Below are positions 1-8,185 of a stretch of 64,000 nucleotides of DNA, piece after piece. This DNA is from Maricaulis sp. (GTDB lineage: Bacteria; Pseudomonadota; Alphaproteobacteria; Caulobacterales; Maricaulaceae), in the NCBI RefSeq assembly GCF_015665295.1, contig NZ_JADFAJ010000016.1, positions 124,001 to 188,000 on the forward strand, written 5' to 3'. Numbering within the stretch: the stretch's first letter is position 1; every line of letters starts with the position of its first letter. A program made the position numbers and the translations under genes. A model generated the notes under the pieces. It was not told where the DNA came from and did no database searches. It saw nothing but the letters and a program-made list of their open reading frames with translations.

Positions 1-849
1 CTTGTATTGGCAGGGTCCACTGCCCAGGCGCAGGACGTACCGCAGGCGACCGCCCTCTGGCGCAGCGAGAATTTTGCCCGCCCGGAAGCGGTCCACGTCC
101 CGCCGGGCAGTGACTGGGCCTATATCGGCAACCAGTCCGGAGACGGTGAGGAAACAGACCCGCCGGGACAGGGCTATGTCTCCCGCCTCAATCTGGTGAC
201 CGGTGAATGGCAGGCCCGCTGGGCAGCCGGATTTGATGATCCGCTGGGCATCGTCTCACAGGGTGATCGTCTCTACATGATCGATGCGGGCCGGCATGTG
301 GTCATGCTCGACCTGGAAAGCGGCATCGAACTCGGTCGCTGGACGATCAGCCAGGACAATGTCTTTCTCAATGACATCGCGATCGAGCCGGATGGCCGCC
401 TCTGGGTGACCGATACGCGCGGCGGTGCGCTGTTTGATCTTGTCGGAGGTCGCTGGCGGCAATTGTTCGAAGGCGAGCCCTTCACCGGCGCCAATGGTGT
501 CGAATATGCCGATGGCTGGATCTATGTTGTCTGCTCCGGCGGCGAGGGCAATCTGATCCGGATTCATCCCGACACGCTTGAAACAACACTACTGCTCGAG
601 GACGAGGGTTCGCTCGACGGCGTCGTGACTGACGGTCGGGGCGGACTGGTGCTGAGCGATTTGCGCGGCCGATTGCTGCACTGGTCGGAAGCAGGCGGCG
701 TGACCGTGCTGGACGGATTTGAGGGCGAGGACATCATGCTCAACTCGATCGGCGGCACACCGGACGGACGGTTCATTTTCGCGCCGCACTGGCGCAGTTC
801 GCAATTGTCGGCCTATGAGATCAGCTACCCGCCATCACCGGGCGGCTGA
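1..849 (+). CDS. SMP-30/gluconolactonase-like secreted beta-propeller protein (5' truncated)
   Basis: The reading frame is open from the first base, so the true start lies upstream; the TTG at base 7 in the ORF track is internal. The first residues (LVLAGSTAQAQD) look like the end of a signal peptide with an AxA-type cleavage site, so the mature protein should be periplasmic. The remaining ~275 residues show repeating beta-propeller-like blade motifs such as DPLGIVSQGDRLYMID and NDIAIEPDGRLWVTD, which resemble the SMP-30/gluconolactonase/LRE (NHL-like) family. Members hydrolyse lactones or act as non-enzymatic propellers; the substrate cannot be read from the sequence. It lies 76 bp upstream of lolA on the same strand. 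Confidence 0.6.
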   Translation, partial: LVLAGSTAQAQDVPQATALWRSENFARPEAVHVPPGSDWAYIGNQSGDGEETDPPGQGYVSRLNLVTGEWQARWAAGFDDPLGIVSQGDRLYMIDAGRHVVMLDLESGIELGRWTISQDNVFLNDIAIEPDGRLWVTDTRGGALFDLVGGRWRQLFEGEPFTGANGVEYADGWIYVVCSGGEGNLIRIHPDTLETTLLLEDEGSLDGVVTDGRGGLVLSDLRGRLLHWSEAGGVTVLDGFEGEDIMLNSIGGTPDGRFIFAPHWRSSQLSAYEISYPPSPGG

Positions 850-925
850 TAAGCCGGCTGCAAGCTGATACAATGATGAACATGAGGGTCTTGCTCATGC
901 CGCAATCCCGGGCCAGCTTGGTGGC

Positions 926-1591
926 ATGATCACTCTGCTTGCCACCCTCGCCCTGTTTCAGGCGACCGACCCTGCACCTGCCAGCGAACCGCCTGTCACA
1001 GAGCCTGTGGCCACGGCCGAAGCTGCCGCAGCGGTTGAACTCGACCGCGAGCGGGTCCTGTCAGGCATCAATGACTATCTCAACTCGGTCGACACACTGC
1101 GTTCGCGCTTCATCCAGATCGCGCCGGACGGATCCATGGCGGAGGGCAATCTGGCGCTCGCCCGGCCGGGCCGACTGCGCCTCGATTATGATGATCCCAA
1201 TCCGCTGCGCATTATCGCAGACGGAACCACAGTTGCCGTCGAGGACCAGGCGCTTGAGACGGTGGACCGGATTCCGCTGCGATCAACCCCGCTCTGGTGG
1301 CTTCTCAAGCCGGAAATCGACATCGCCGAAGATGCTGCCATCGTCTCGATGGAGCGGGAATTCGGCTTTCTCTACCTCACCCTGCGCGACCCGTCCGAAG
1401 AGATGGAGGGCGAGATCATGTTCGTTTTCGCCGAGCCAAGCTATGAATTGCGCGAGTGGTATGTCACGGATGCACTTGGGGAAATTACCCGAGTCACGCT
1501 CTCCGGTGTTCAATCCGGCGAAGCACTTAGCCCGCGTCTGTTTGTGATCCCAGAGCCGGAGAGCCGGCGCGATTCCCGGCGCGGCCGCTAA
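926..1591 (+). CDS. lolA: LolA-family outer-membrane lipoprotein carrier protein
   Basis: A 221-residue protein with a short hydrophobic N-terminus and an acidic Ala/Pro linker, followed by a LolA-type fold. Recognisable features are the segment LDSV-like 'NSVDTLRSRFIQIAPDGS', the hallmark 'GNLALARPGRLRLDYDDPNP' and a WWLLKP-type helix region. LolA shuttles lipoproteins through the periplasm from LolCDE to LolB. In alphaproteobacteria lolA often lies beside xth, as here (one gene in between). The start at ATG 926 is chosen because the signal-like segment follows directly; no strong Shine-Dalgarno is visible. The N-terminal hydrophobic stretch is short for a signal peptide, so an earlier start is possible. 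Confidence 0.8.
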   Translation: MITLLATLALFQATDPAPASEPPVTEPVATAEAAAAVELDRERVLSGINDYLNSVDTLRSRFIQIAPDGSMAEGNLALARPGRLRLDYDDPNPLRIIADGTTVAVEDQALETVDRIPLRSTPLWWLLKPEIDIAEDAAIVSMEREFGFLYLTLRDPSEEMEGEIMFVFAEPSYELREWYVTDALGEITRVTLSGVQSGEALSPRLFVIPEPESRRDSRRGR

Positions 1592-1785
1592 AAGGTTGCG
1601 GCTTTTTGGACACACGCAATTTCTTTCTCATTTTTTATTTGTAAAAGACTGGACGCTGTGGCGTTATTGTAACGCTGACTGAGAGGCAATGGATCGGCGT
1701 CGTCCCCCCGCTTGCGGATCCTTATCTCAGTCGCGCCGGATTGATCCCCTCCCGGCGCTGCGCTCTTACAGACAAGCGCATGGCT

Positions 1786-1830
1786 TTGCGCCCGGTCTCC
1801 TCCCCCTCGAGACCGGGCGCAATTCGTTTT
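1786..1830 (+). terminator. Perfect 14-bp stem hairpin with trailing T-rich tract
   Basis: The arms TTGCGCCCGGTCTC (1786-1799) and GAGACCGGGCGCAA (1809-1822) are perfectly complementary around a 9-nt C-rich loop and are followed by TTCGTTTT. This has the form of a Rho-independent terminator on the + strand. It lies about 200 bp after lolA and 90 bp before the next gene. The rest of the 322-bp gap (1592-1913) contains a T-rich stretch and a small dyad GCGTTA-TTG-TAACGC at 1661-1675; I see no convincing gene, and the ORFs listed there are composition artefacts. Confidence 0.5.
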
Positions 1831-1913
1831 GCCCCCTGGCCACCGCGACCCGTTCCCCGCTTCTCGCATCTACACCCCTGTTGCGCGGCGGGATTGAAGG
1901 TTAAATACGGTCC

Positions 1914-2522
1914 ATGCAGTTCCACGATGACCCCGACGACGCGGACATTCCGCGCCTGCTCGAAGAAATCCCGCTTCTCTACAAGGCCAAGGCCTTCGCG
2001 GAGAGTCTCAATTCAAATTCCTGGTTTGCCCGTCTCGGTGAACCGCTGGATGAGCGCGAGCTATTCCTCGCCCGCGCCTATCTTGACGGGCTGGGCTTTC
2101 CCGACGCCGAACCAGCGGCTCTGTCAGACTGGGACGAAGCCGCCGGTGCCGCTGAAACCCTCGACCGCGACCCGGTCAGTTGGGAAGCCGAGGAAATGTT
2201 GCGTACCGGCCTGGTTTCCCGGGTCCTGGAACGCCTCGATGAAGAGGCGGTGCACGCCGCCCTGTCCATGGTCGCGCAGAAGACCGGTGACAGCGCTCGC
2301 GACATTGTCGAGGACGCCGCCTCGATGGATGATGTCGAAGACATGACCCTTGTAAATGCCGCGGCTGGCGCCCTTGCCCAAGCCGCCAATGGCGCCGCCC
2401 TGGTCATCCTTGCGGAGGCCGAGGCCGATGACCCGCCCCACCCTTTCCTCGCGCGCTGGCGGCTATTTGCCCGCGGGCGCTGGCCTGTCGGCCTCGCCGG
2501 CTCGACCTACAACATTCTGTGA
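1914..2522 (+). CDS. Conserved hypothetical acidic protein
   Basis: A 202-residue acidic, Ala- and Glu-rich, probably helical soluble protein with no signal peptide or membrane segment. I do not recognise a named domain. The C-terminus has a basic, aromatic tail (RWPVGLAGSTYNIL) unlike the acidic body. It is transcribed toward xth, with 32 bp between them, and the two could be co-transcribed. Codon use matches the neighbours (strong G/C third positions), which supports it being real. Position between lolA and xth near the origin suggests a lineage-conserved housekeeping protein, but no function can be assigned. Confidence 0.7.
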   Translation: MQFHDDPDDADIPRLLEEIPLLYKAKAFAESLNSNSWFARLGEPLDERELFLARAYLDGLGFPDAEPAALSDWDEAAGAAETLDRDPVSWEAEEMLRTGLVSRVLERLDEEAVHAALSMVAQKTGDSARDIVEDAASMDDVEDMTLVNAAAGALAQAANGAALVILAEAEADDPPHPFLARWRLFARGRWPVGLAGSTYNIL

Positions 2523-2554
2523 TCCCAACTCAGATCCCAATTTGAAAGACCGTC

Positions 2555-3367
2555 ATGCCGCTTACAATTGCCAGCTGGAACATCAACTCCGTGCGCCTGC
2601 GCGCTGTGCCGCTCGTCTCGGACTGGGTGCGTGAAGCCGATCCGGATGTGCTTTGCCTGCAGGAAATCAAGTGCCTGGAGGAGCAATTCCCGGAAGACGC
2701 CTTCCGCGAGATGGGGTTCCGGCATTTCCACATTCGCGGTCAGAAGGGCATGCATGGCGTGGCTGTCGCGTCAAAATACCCGCTTGAGGATCTCGGCGAC
2801 GCCGGACTCTGCCCGCGCGGCGAAGCGCGCCACCAGCGAGTGGGTGTGGAAGGCCTCGAGCTCCACAATTTCTATATTCCCGCCGGCGGCGACGAGCCGG
2901 ATCCGGCGGTCAATCCGCGCTTTGCCCACAAGCTGGAATTCCTCGACCGGATCGAGGCCTATTTCGCCGGCCGCGCGGCGGAAAATGCGCCGATAATCCT
3001 GGTCGGTGATTTCAACATCGCCCCCTATGAGCACGATGTGTGGTCACACAAACAACTGCTGAAAGTGGTCTCGCACACACCGGTCGAGGTGGACGCGCTC
3101 GAACGCATTCGCCTGGCCGGCCAGTTTTCGGATGTGGCCCGCGAGCTCATCCCCATGGATGAGAAAATCTACACCTGGTGGAGCTATCGGGCGAAGGACT
3201 GGCGGGCGGCGAATCGCGGTCGTCGCCTGGACCATATCTGGGCCTCACCTGCCGCCCGCACGCGCGCCCTGGCCGGCGGCCGCGACGCCTTCCGCGTCTG
3301 GGAAGACGAGCGCAGCCGTGACAAGCCGTCAGATCACGCGCCGGTAGTGCTGACGCTTGGTGATTAG
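2555..3367 (+). CDS. xth: Exodeoxyribonuclease III (AP endonuclease)
   Basis: A 270-residue EEP-superfamily nuclease that incises DNA at abasic sites and has 3'-5' exonuclease activity. Motifs in order: ASWNINSVRLR at the N-terminus, the metal-binding LCLQEIKC (Glu), the catalytic GDFNIAPYEHDVW, the WWSYRAKDWR loop, LDHIW, and the C-terminal catalytic SDHAPVV (Asp-His). Length is normal for the family. ATG 2555 is preceded by a weak GAAAG. It faces the response-regulator gene end to end with a 31-bp gap. Confidence 0.95.
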   Translation: MPLTIASWNINSVRLRAVPLVSDWVREADPDVLCLQEIKCLEEQFPEDAFREMGFRHFHIRGQKGMHGVAVASKYPLEDLGDAGLCPRGEARHQRVGVEGLELHNFYIPAGGDEPDPAVNPRFAHKLEFLDRIEAYFAGRAAENAPIILVGDFNIAPYEHDVWSHKQLLKVVSHTPVEVDALERIRLAGQFSDVARELIPMDEKIYTWWSYRAKDWRAANRGRRLDHIWASPAARTRALAGGRDAFRVWEDERSRDKPSDHAPVVLTLGD

Positions 3368-3398
3368 AGGCGTTCGCCCTGGCCCGAACTGCCGCTAG

Positions 3399-4085
3399 TC
3401 AGTTCTGCAGCCGGTAGCCACCGCTTTCGGTGACCAGCAGGCGAGCATGGGCAGGATCGGGCTCAATCTTCTGGCGCAGCCGGTAGATATGGGTCTCCAG
3501 CGTGTGCGTGGTCACGGCCGGATTATAGCCCCAGACCTCGTGCAGCAGCTCGTCGCGCGGAACCGGCTTGCCACCGGCGCGATAGAGATATTTCAGAATA
3601 TTGGTCTCTTTCTCGGTGAGCCGGATCTTTTTCTCGTCCGCGGTCAAAAGCAGCTTCATCGCCGGGCGGAATTCGTAGGGTCCGACCTGGAAGACCGCAT
3701 CCTCACTTTGCTCGTGACTGCGCAGATGCGCCCGCACACGCGCCAGCAGGACCGAGAACTTGAAGGGCTTTGTGACATAGTCATTGGCGCCGGACTCAAG
3801 ACCAAGGATCTGGTCGGCATCGGTATCCTGACCTGTCAGCATGACAATCGGGGCGGTGATACCGTTCTTGCGCATCAGGCGACAGGTTTCACGCCCGTCC
3901 ATGTCCGGCAGGTCGACATCAAGCAGAATGAGGTCAGCCCGTTCATTGCGGGCGATCGTCATTCCGCCGCCGGCGGTTTCGGCGGACAGGGTCCGGAATT
4001 CCTCGTGCAAGGCGAATTGCTCGGCCAGGGCTTCCCGGAGATCTTCGTCATCATCGACGATGAGGATGGTTTTTTGCGCGTTCAT
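3399..4085 (-). CDS. cenR: OmpR-family response regulator, CenR-like
   Basis: A two-domain regulator. The N-terminal receiver domain has the acidic pair VDDDED, phospho-acceptor Asp in LLDVDLPDMDG, the conserved MLTGQD and KPF; the C-terminal winged helix has TEKETNILKYL and the recognition segment THTLETHIYRLRQKI. Sequence and its place near parAB and the origin match Caulobacter CenR, the essential response regulator controlling envelope integrity with kinase CenK. No kinase gene is adjacent. I chose ATG 4085 (228 aa) because the protein then starts right before the receiver strand; a GTG at 4112 preceded by AGGA gives nine more residues and is equally possible. The symbol rests on synteny and resemblance. 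Confidence 0.75.
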   Translation of the reverse strand: MNAQKTILIVDDDEDLREALAEQFALHEEFRTLSAETAGGGMTIARNERADLILLDVDLPDMDGRETCRLMRKNGITAPIVMLTGQDTDADQILGLESGANDYVTKPFKFSVLLARVRAHLRSHEQSEDAVFQVGPYEFRPAMKLLLTADEKKIRLTEKETNILKYLYRAGGKPVPRDELLHEVWGYNPAVTTHTLETHIYRLRQKIEPDPAHARLLVTESGGYRLQN

Positions 4086-4339
4086 GCGTTGATCATGCCC
4101 ATTTCGTTTCACAAGGCAATTCCTGCCGGGTGGCAGTTTTTGCCCGGCAGTTTTTGCTGGTTGGTGGAAAATTGTCCTGCGGCGACTTGGCTGACATCTG
4201 GTCCCGAAATTGCTTGGTTAATCGCAGGTCCGCATTTGCGGACAATCCTCCGTGGTGGGGGAGGCGAAGTGGACGCCTGCGCACTCGCTTGTGCTGGATG
4301 TCCCTCGCCGACCACCGCGTTTTCAGATACGTTTTTCGA

Positions 4340-4840
4340 ATGGAATGGCAAGTCAGCCGGAATGGCAGCCTCGTGCTGGAAAGCTGCACAGTACGCGCAG
4401 CGCTCGGTCGTTCGGGAGTCACGAAGGCGTCAAACAAGCGTGAGGGCGACGGGGCGACGCCACTCGGACAGTATCCGCTGCGCCGTGTACTCTATCGCGC
4501 AGACAGGGTAGCGCAGCCCCAAACCAGCCTGCCATGCCGGGCGCTGCGCCGGGATGACGGCTGGTGTGATGCCCCGGATGATCCTGCCTACAACCGACCG
4601 GTCCGCCTGCCCTACCCGGCCTCACATGAGGTCCTGTGGCGCGAGGACGGGCTGTACGACATCATTCTTGTGATCGGTCACAATGACGACCCGCCCGAGC
4701 CCGGTGCAGGCTCGGCGATTTTCCTGCACTGCAAACGCGATGATTATGCGCCAACCGAAGGGTGTGTGGCCCTCGACGCGGGCGATGTCCGCAGCCTGCT
4801 CGCCACGGCCCGCCCCGGCGATCTGCTCCGGATCGACTAG
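4340..4840 (+). CDS. L,D-transpeptidase (YkuD) catalytic domain protein
   Basis: A 166-residue protein. It carries the YkuD signature, with a conserved His in IFLHCKRD and the catalytic-Cys motif APTEGCVAL. L,D-transpeptidases form 3-3 peptidoglycan crosslinks or attach proteins to peptidoglycan. The subgroup with 'GATPLGQYPLRRV' is common in alphaproteobacteria. No signal peptide is visible from ATG 4340; the ORF stays open upstream to 4130, but the upstream part is atypical (KLSCGDLADIWS) and lies in the cenR promoter region. The stop codon overlaps the stop of the convergent YggS gene in a CTAG. Confidence 0.75.
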   Translation: MEWQVSRNGSLVLESCTVRAALGRSGVTKASNKREGDGATPLGQYPLRRVLYRADRVAQPQTSLPCRALRRDDGWCDAPDDPAYNRPVRLPYPASHEVLWREDGLYDIILVIGHNDDPPEPGAGSAIFLHCKRDDYAPTEGCVALDAGDVRSLLATARPGDLLRID

Positions 4841-5514
4841 TCGATCCGCGGTCCGAAAAAGCCCGTCCCGACCCGGATCGAGGTCGCCCCCAGACCAATA
4901 GCGACCGGGTAGTCGGCACTCATGCCCATCGACAACTCGGCAACGCCGCTATCGGCAGCCAGTTTGGCAAGCAGGGCAAAATGCAATCCGGCCGGCTGTT
5001 CAGCTGGCGGGATGCACATCAGCCCGTCAATCGCAAAGCCATACTGGTTTCGCATGCGCGCCACGAAATCCGGCACGTCGGCGGCGGCGATGCCCGCCTT
5101 TTGCGGCTCATCGCCGGTATTGACCTGGACCAGCAGGCGCGGCGTCCGGTTTTGCCGGTCCATTTCCTTGCGCAGGCTGGCGGCAAGCTTCTCGCGATCA
5201 AGGGTTTCGATAACATCGAACAAGGCGACAGCCTCGGCCGCCTTATTGGTCTGCAACGGACCGATGAGGCGAAGCTCAAGATCCGGATAGGCTTCACGAC
5301 GCGCCTGCCAGTGCGCCTGGGCTTCCTGGACGCGGTTTTCTCCGAATACCCGCTGTCCGGCCGCAAGGGCAGCCTCGAGCCGCTCTTCGGGCTGGCGTTT
5401 CGAGACCGCGACCAGTTTGATGGCCTCAGCTGGTCGCCCGCATTCACGTGCGAGCGTGCGTATTTCGGCGAGCAGGGCGCTACGGCGGTCGGCGATATCA
5501 AGGGAAACAGTCAT
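4837..5514 (-). CDS. YggS/PLPBP-family pyridoxal phosphate homeostasis protein
   Basis: 225 residues with a PLP-binding TIM-barrel: KLVAVSKRQP contains the PLP lysine, followed by FGENRVQEA, the phosphate-binding IGPLQTNKA, LVQVNTGDEPQKAG and the C-terminal LSMGMSADYPVAI with RVGTGFFG. The family buffers pyridoxal 5'-phosphate and affects amino-acid metabolism but has no demonstrated enzyme activity. Its ATG (5514-5512) overlaps the ATG of the divergent ThiE-like gene (5513-5515) in a single CATG, so each gene's leader must lie inside the other's coding sequence. Confidence 0.92.
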   Translation of the reverse strand: MTVSLDIADRRSALLAEIRTLARECGRPAEAIKLVAVSKRQPEERLEAALAAGQRVFGENRVQEAQAHWQARREAYPDLELRLIGPLQTNKAAEAVALFDVIETLDREKLAASLRKEMDRQNRTPRLLVQVNTGDEPQKAGIAAADVPDFVARMRNQYGFAIDGLMCIPPAEQPAGLHFALLAKLAADSGVAELSMGMSADYPVAIGLGATSIRVGTGFFGPRID

Positions 5515-6148
5515 GACGTCGCCCTACGATGCAGTGACCAGATTGGCAAGCATGGCTGCGCGCGTCCGGGGCCGGGCGTGGACATCTCTGCCGCCTCTGC
5601 TGGCGCTGACCGATCCCGATCGGCAACCGGATCCGGTCGCGCTCGCCGAGTTGTTACCGCCGGGCAGCGGGCTTGTCTTTCGGCATTTCGGCGCCCCGGA
5701 TCGGGCCGACCAAGCGATGCAGGCACGCGAAACCACGAGTCGGCGCGGAGTATGCTTCCTGGTTTCAGCTGATCCTGAACTGGCCCGGCGGTGCGGCGCC
5801 GACGGCATTCACTGGCCTGAGCATGACCTGCCCTCGGCAGCGCGGGCGCGAGCCCGGGGCGATACCCGCCTGTTCACGGCATCCGCGCATTCGCCGCGAG
5901 CCTTGCGTTGCGCCGCGTCGGCCGGCATTGATGCGGCGCTGGTTTCGACCGTATTCCCCAGCGCCAGTCCGAGTTCGGGGCGGGCCATGGGTCCGTTTGC
6001 CGTTGCGGCTTGGGCAAGGCAAAGCCAGGTGCCGGTCTATGCCCTTGGCGGCATTAATCCGCACACAATCAGCCGCTTGAATGGATTGGGGATTTCAGGG
6101 GTTGCTGTCGTCGGCGCGATCAGAAGCGCAGGGCCGACTCGAACTTGA
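5513..6148 (+). CDS. Thiamine-phosphate-synthase-like (ThiE/TenI) family protein
   Basis: 211 residues with a ThiE/TenI TIM-barrel pattern: PPLLALTDPDRQ at strand 1, CGADGIHWPEHDLP (cf. the family's AdGvHLGqeDlP), TASAHSPRAL, DAALVSTVFPSASP and a phosphate-binding YALGGINPHT. The pyrophosphate-contact motif QLREK of true ThiE is replaced by VFRHFG, and the Gly in HLG is changed to HWP, so classical thiamine phosphate synthase activity is doubtful. No other thi gene is nearby. It starts at the CATG shared with yggS and its 3' end overlaps the NtrZ-like gene by 29 bp tail to tail. Confidence 0.72.
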   Translation: MTSPYDAVTRLASMAARVRGRAWTSLPPLLALTDPDRQPDPVALAELLPPGSGLVFRHFGAPDRADQAMQARETTSRRGVCFLVSADPELARRCGADGIHWPEHDLPSAARARARGDTRLFTASAHSPRALRCAASAGIDAALVSTVFPSASPSSGRAMGPFAVAAWARQSQVPVYALGGINPHTISRLNGLGISGVAVVGAIRSAGPTRT

Positions 6149-6551
6149 TTTCCGGCTGCCGCTCTTCATCGTCGGCATTGCGGACAAAGAAGCTGTCATC
6201 CGGCGAAGCAAAGCGAACCTGACCGCCAAGCCGGATACGATCACCAAAGGTCACGAAGGCACCCGCGCTGAGATCACTGCTGAGGCGGGTATCGCTGCGG
6301 TCCTGGAAGCCCAGCGTGACGCCCCAGCGCTCGCCCAGCTCAAGATCATAGGTCGTGCCTTCTTCCAGCTCGGGCGTTGGCGCTTCCGCCATCGAGAGCG
6401 TGAAAGCCTCATACCAAGGCGCAACGACTTCGGTATCCGGAGCCGGCTCCTGGGCCATGGCGGCAGGCGCACAGAGAAAAATCGCCGCGGCAGCACCTGC
6501 CACAGTCGACTTTCGACCAATGATTTCAAACGGCTTCACCCGCCAGATCAT
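6120..6551 (-). CDS. ntrZ: NtrZ-like periplasmic protein
   Basis: 143 residues with a positively charged N-terminus, a hydrophobic core (STVAGAAAAIFLCAPAAMAQ) and a likely AMAQ cleavage site, so probably periplasmic. The mature part ends in beta-rich segments WGVTLGFQDR, DLSAGAFVTFGDRIRLGGQV and a terminal IKFESALRF, matching my recollection of the NtrZ family of Caulobacterales, which inhibits the NtrY sensor kinase. The assignment rests on pattern memory, not a search; it could instead be a small outer-membrane beta-strand protein. ntrY/ntrX are not in the window. It overlaps the convergent ThiE-like gene by 29 bp. Confidence 0.6.
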   Translation of the reverse strand: MIWRVKPFEIIGRKSTVAGAAAAIFLCAPAAMAQEPAPDTEVVAPWYEAFTLSMAEAPTPELEEGTTYDLELGERWGVTLGFQDRSDTRLSSDLSAGAFVTFGDRIRLGGQVRFASPDDSFFVRNADDEERQPEIKFESALRF

Positions 6552-6655
6552 TGCTTTTCTCCCTCACGCCCTTCTGTTCTAGCGCAGCGCAGCTGGCCAC
6601 CCCAAACAGAATCTGCGGAAATCATGAAAGAAGTCCGAGTCCTGTGGCGGATTTA

Positions 6656-7921
6656 TCAATACCGCCAACCAAGCTCCAGGAAAGCGGTCATCGTATCGAT
6701 TTCGCCTTGTCGGCGCCCGCCTGGCCGAAGCTGCGGCGCGGTTTGCCGCGCCGATTGCACGCCGAACGCCACAAGACCGTGATCGCCGACCAAACGGGAA
6801 GTCCCGGCCTGCCAGACCGACCCGTCGCTGTGGACCAGATCATCGCTGTAGGCGGCATATTCCAGAGTGGTCAGCCAGTTGCCCTGCTCCCAGCCAACCG
6901 AGCCCGACAGCGCTTCATGGTCACCGGACGCGGCGACCCCGTTATTGCTGCGTCGCCAGCGCGCACCGGCTCGCCAGGCTCGCCAACGCCAGGACAGGCC
7001 GGCATCCAGCCCGGAAACCGGCTCGAATCCCTGGACACCGTCATGCCCCCCCGCCTGGCTGGCAGCGGCGCTGATCGCCCATTCATGCTCACCGCGACGG
7101 ACCTCCCAGTTCAGTGCCAGTTCGGTAATTGCGGTTTGAACCGCCCCGACCTGACCGCCGGGCAGGGTCCGGCGTGGACAGTAGTCAATGCCACACTGGC
7201 CGGCCCCGGGCGTGTATGAACCGGCCACGCGGAAAGTGCCGACAGTGCTTGCCTGGCCAAGCGCGATCGATCTGAACACCAGTTTGGGATCATGACCCGA
7301 GAAAGGCGTTTCTGTCCGGATGGCCTGGCGAGCAGCCGCGAGAAGATGGCCGCCATCAGCGCGGATCAGACGGGCCGTAGCCGGTCCGCCTACCGGATCC
7401 AGCCGCGCGGCGCCCGGGCCATAGCCCAGTCGAACCTCTCCCCAGCCGGTGTCGGCAAAGACATAGGCGTCCGACAGCATCGAGCGGTGCCGGTCACCGG
7501 CTTCGCTGCCGGCACTGTACAGTCCACTATCTGTCGCGACCGGTACAAGCGGCGCCGTGTCCGCACCCACCCTGGCACAATCGGCGGCCCCGGCCGGGCA
7601 ATCGCCAACGCGGCCGCCCTGTGGCGCATTTAGCAAATCGCGCTCCGCATGAGCCGTCAGCACAAGACCCCAGCGCCGACCGCTGTCGGTGAAGCTTTCG
7701 AAATCGAGGCCGACCTCAATATCCGAAAGCCATTCCGGATCGCTGTCCGGCGTGTCGCCCGCCAACAGAACAAGGCCGAGATCCACGCGCCAGGCAAGGC
7801 TGTGCACTTCGTCTGTGTCAAAGGAATTATTTGGAAAATCAACGGCCTGGGGGAATGCCGGCGGGCCCGCAAGTGCTCCGGACAAAGCGGCGATGAGTAT
7901 CGCGCTGATTGTCCGTTTCAT
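6656..7921 (-). CDS. Porin-like outer-membrane beta-barrel protein
   Basis: 421 residues with a clear signal peptide (MKRTISAILIAALSGALAGPPAF), alternating-hydrophobicity beta strands and a C-terminal aromatic strand ending LELGWRY, the signature of beta-barrels inserted by the Bam complex. Segments such as VRLGYGPGAARLD and LNWEVRRGEHEWAISAAAS resemble general gram-negative porins of alphaproteobacteria (porin_4 type). There are two cysteine pairs in presumed loops (CPAGAADC, CGIDYC), possible extracellular disulfides. The solute specificity is unknown. It is transcribed away from the DUF3576 lipoprotein gene across a 264-bp divergent intergenic region. Confidence 0.72.
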   Translation of the reverse strand: MKRTISAILIAALSGALAGPPAFPQAVDFPNNSFDTDEVHSLAWRVDLGLVLLAGDTPDSDPEWLSDIEVGLDFESFTDSGRRWGLVLTAHAERDLLNAPQGGRVGDCPAGAADCARVGADTAPLVPVATDSGLYSAGSEAGDRHRSMLSDAYVFADTGWGEVRLGYGPGAARLDPVGGPATARLIRADGGHLLAAARQAIRTETPFSGHDPKLVFRSIALGQASTVGTFRVAGSYTPGAGQCGIDYCPRRTLPGGQVGAVQTAITELALNWEVRRGEHEWAISAAASQAGGHDGVQGFEPVSGLDAGLSWRWRAWRAGARWRRSNNGVAASGDHEALSGSVGWEQGNWLTTLEYAAYSDDLVHSDGSVWQAGTSRLVGDHGLVAFGVQSARQTAPQLRPGGRRQGEIDTMTAFLELGWRY

Positions 7922-8185
7922 CGCTCGCGGTCCCGCCGATCGGCCCCGTCCCCCCGGACGTCGCGCCTTAAAGGAGGCGAGGCCGGTCGTCTGGTCAAGC
8001 GCCGGGAAAGCGTCGATAGCGTGTTCACGTAAACATGTTGCAGGTTTGCCACGCTTGTGCGGGTGCCTTTCATCGCTGGCGCGTACGATTTCGCGTGTTA
8101 TACAAACCGTTCAAAACCTGAGGCGCATTCGCGTCCTGCAGTTTCTCGTGCGTTTTCGCCGTTTGTTTCGAAGGAGTCACGGCAC

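Noticed and set aside
873-929. 18-codon frame MMNMRVLLMPQSRASLVA overlapping the lolA start by ATGA.
   Set aside because: Could be a leader peptide, but there is no ribosome binding site and nothing to distinguish it from chance.
1588-1913. Several short ORFs on both strands between lolA and the next gene.
   Set aside because: Low-complexity Arg/Pro/Ser composition and overlap with the hairpin at 1786; no conserved feature.
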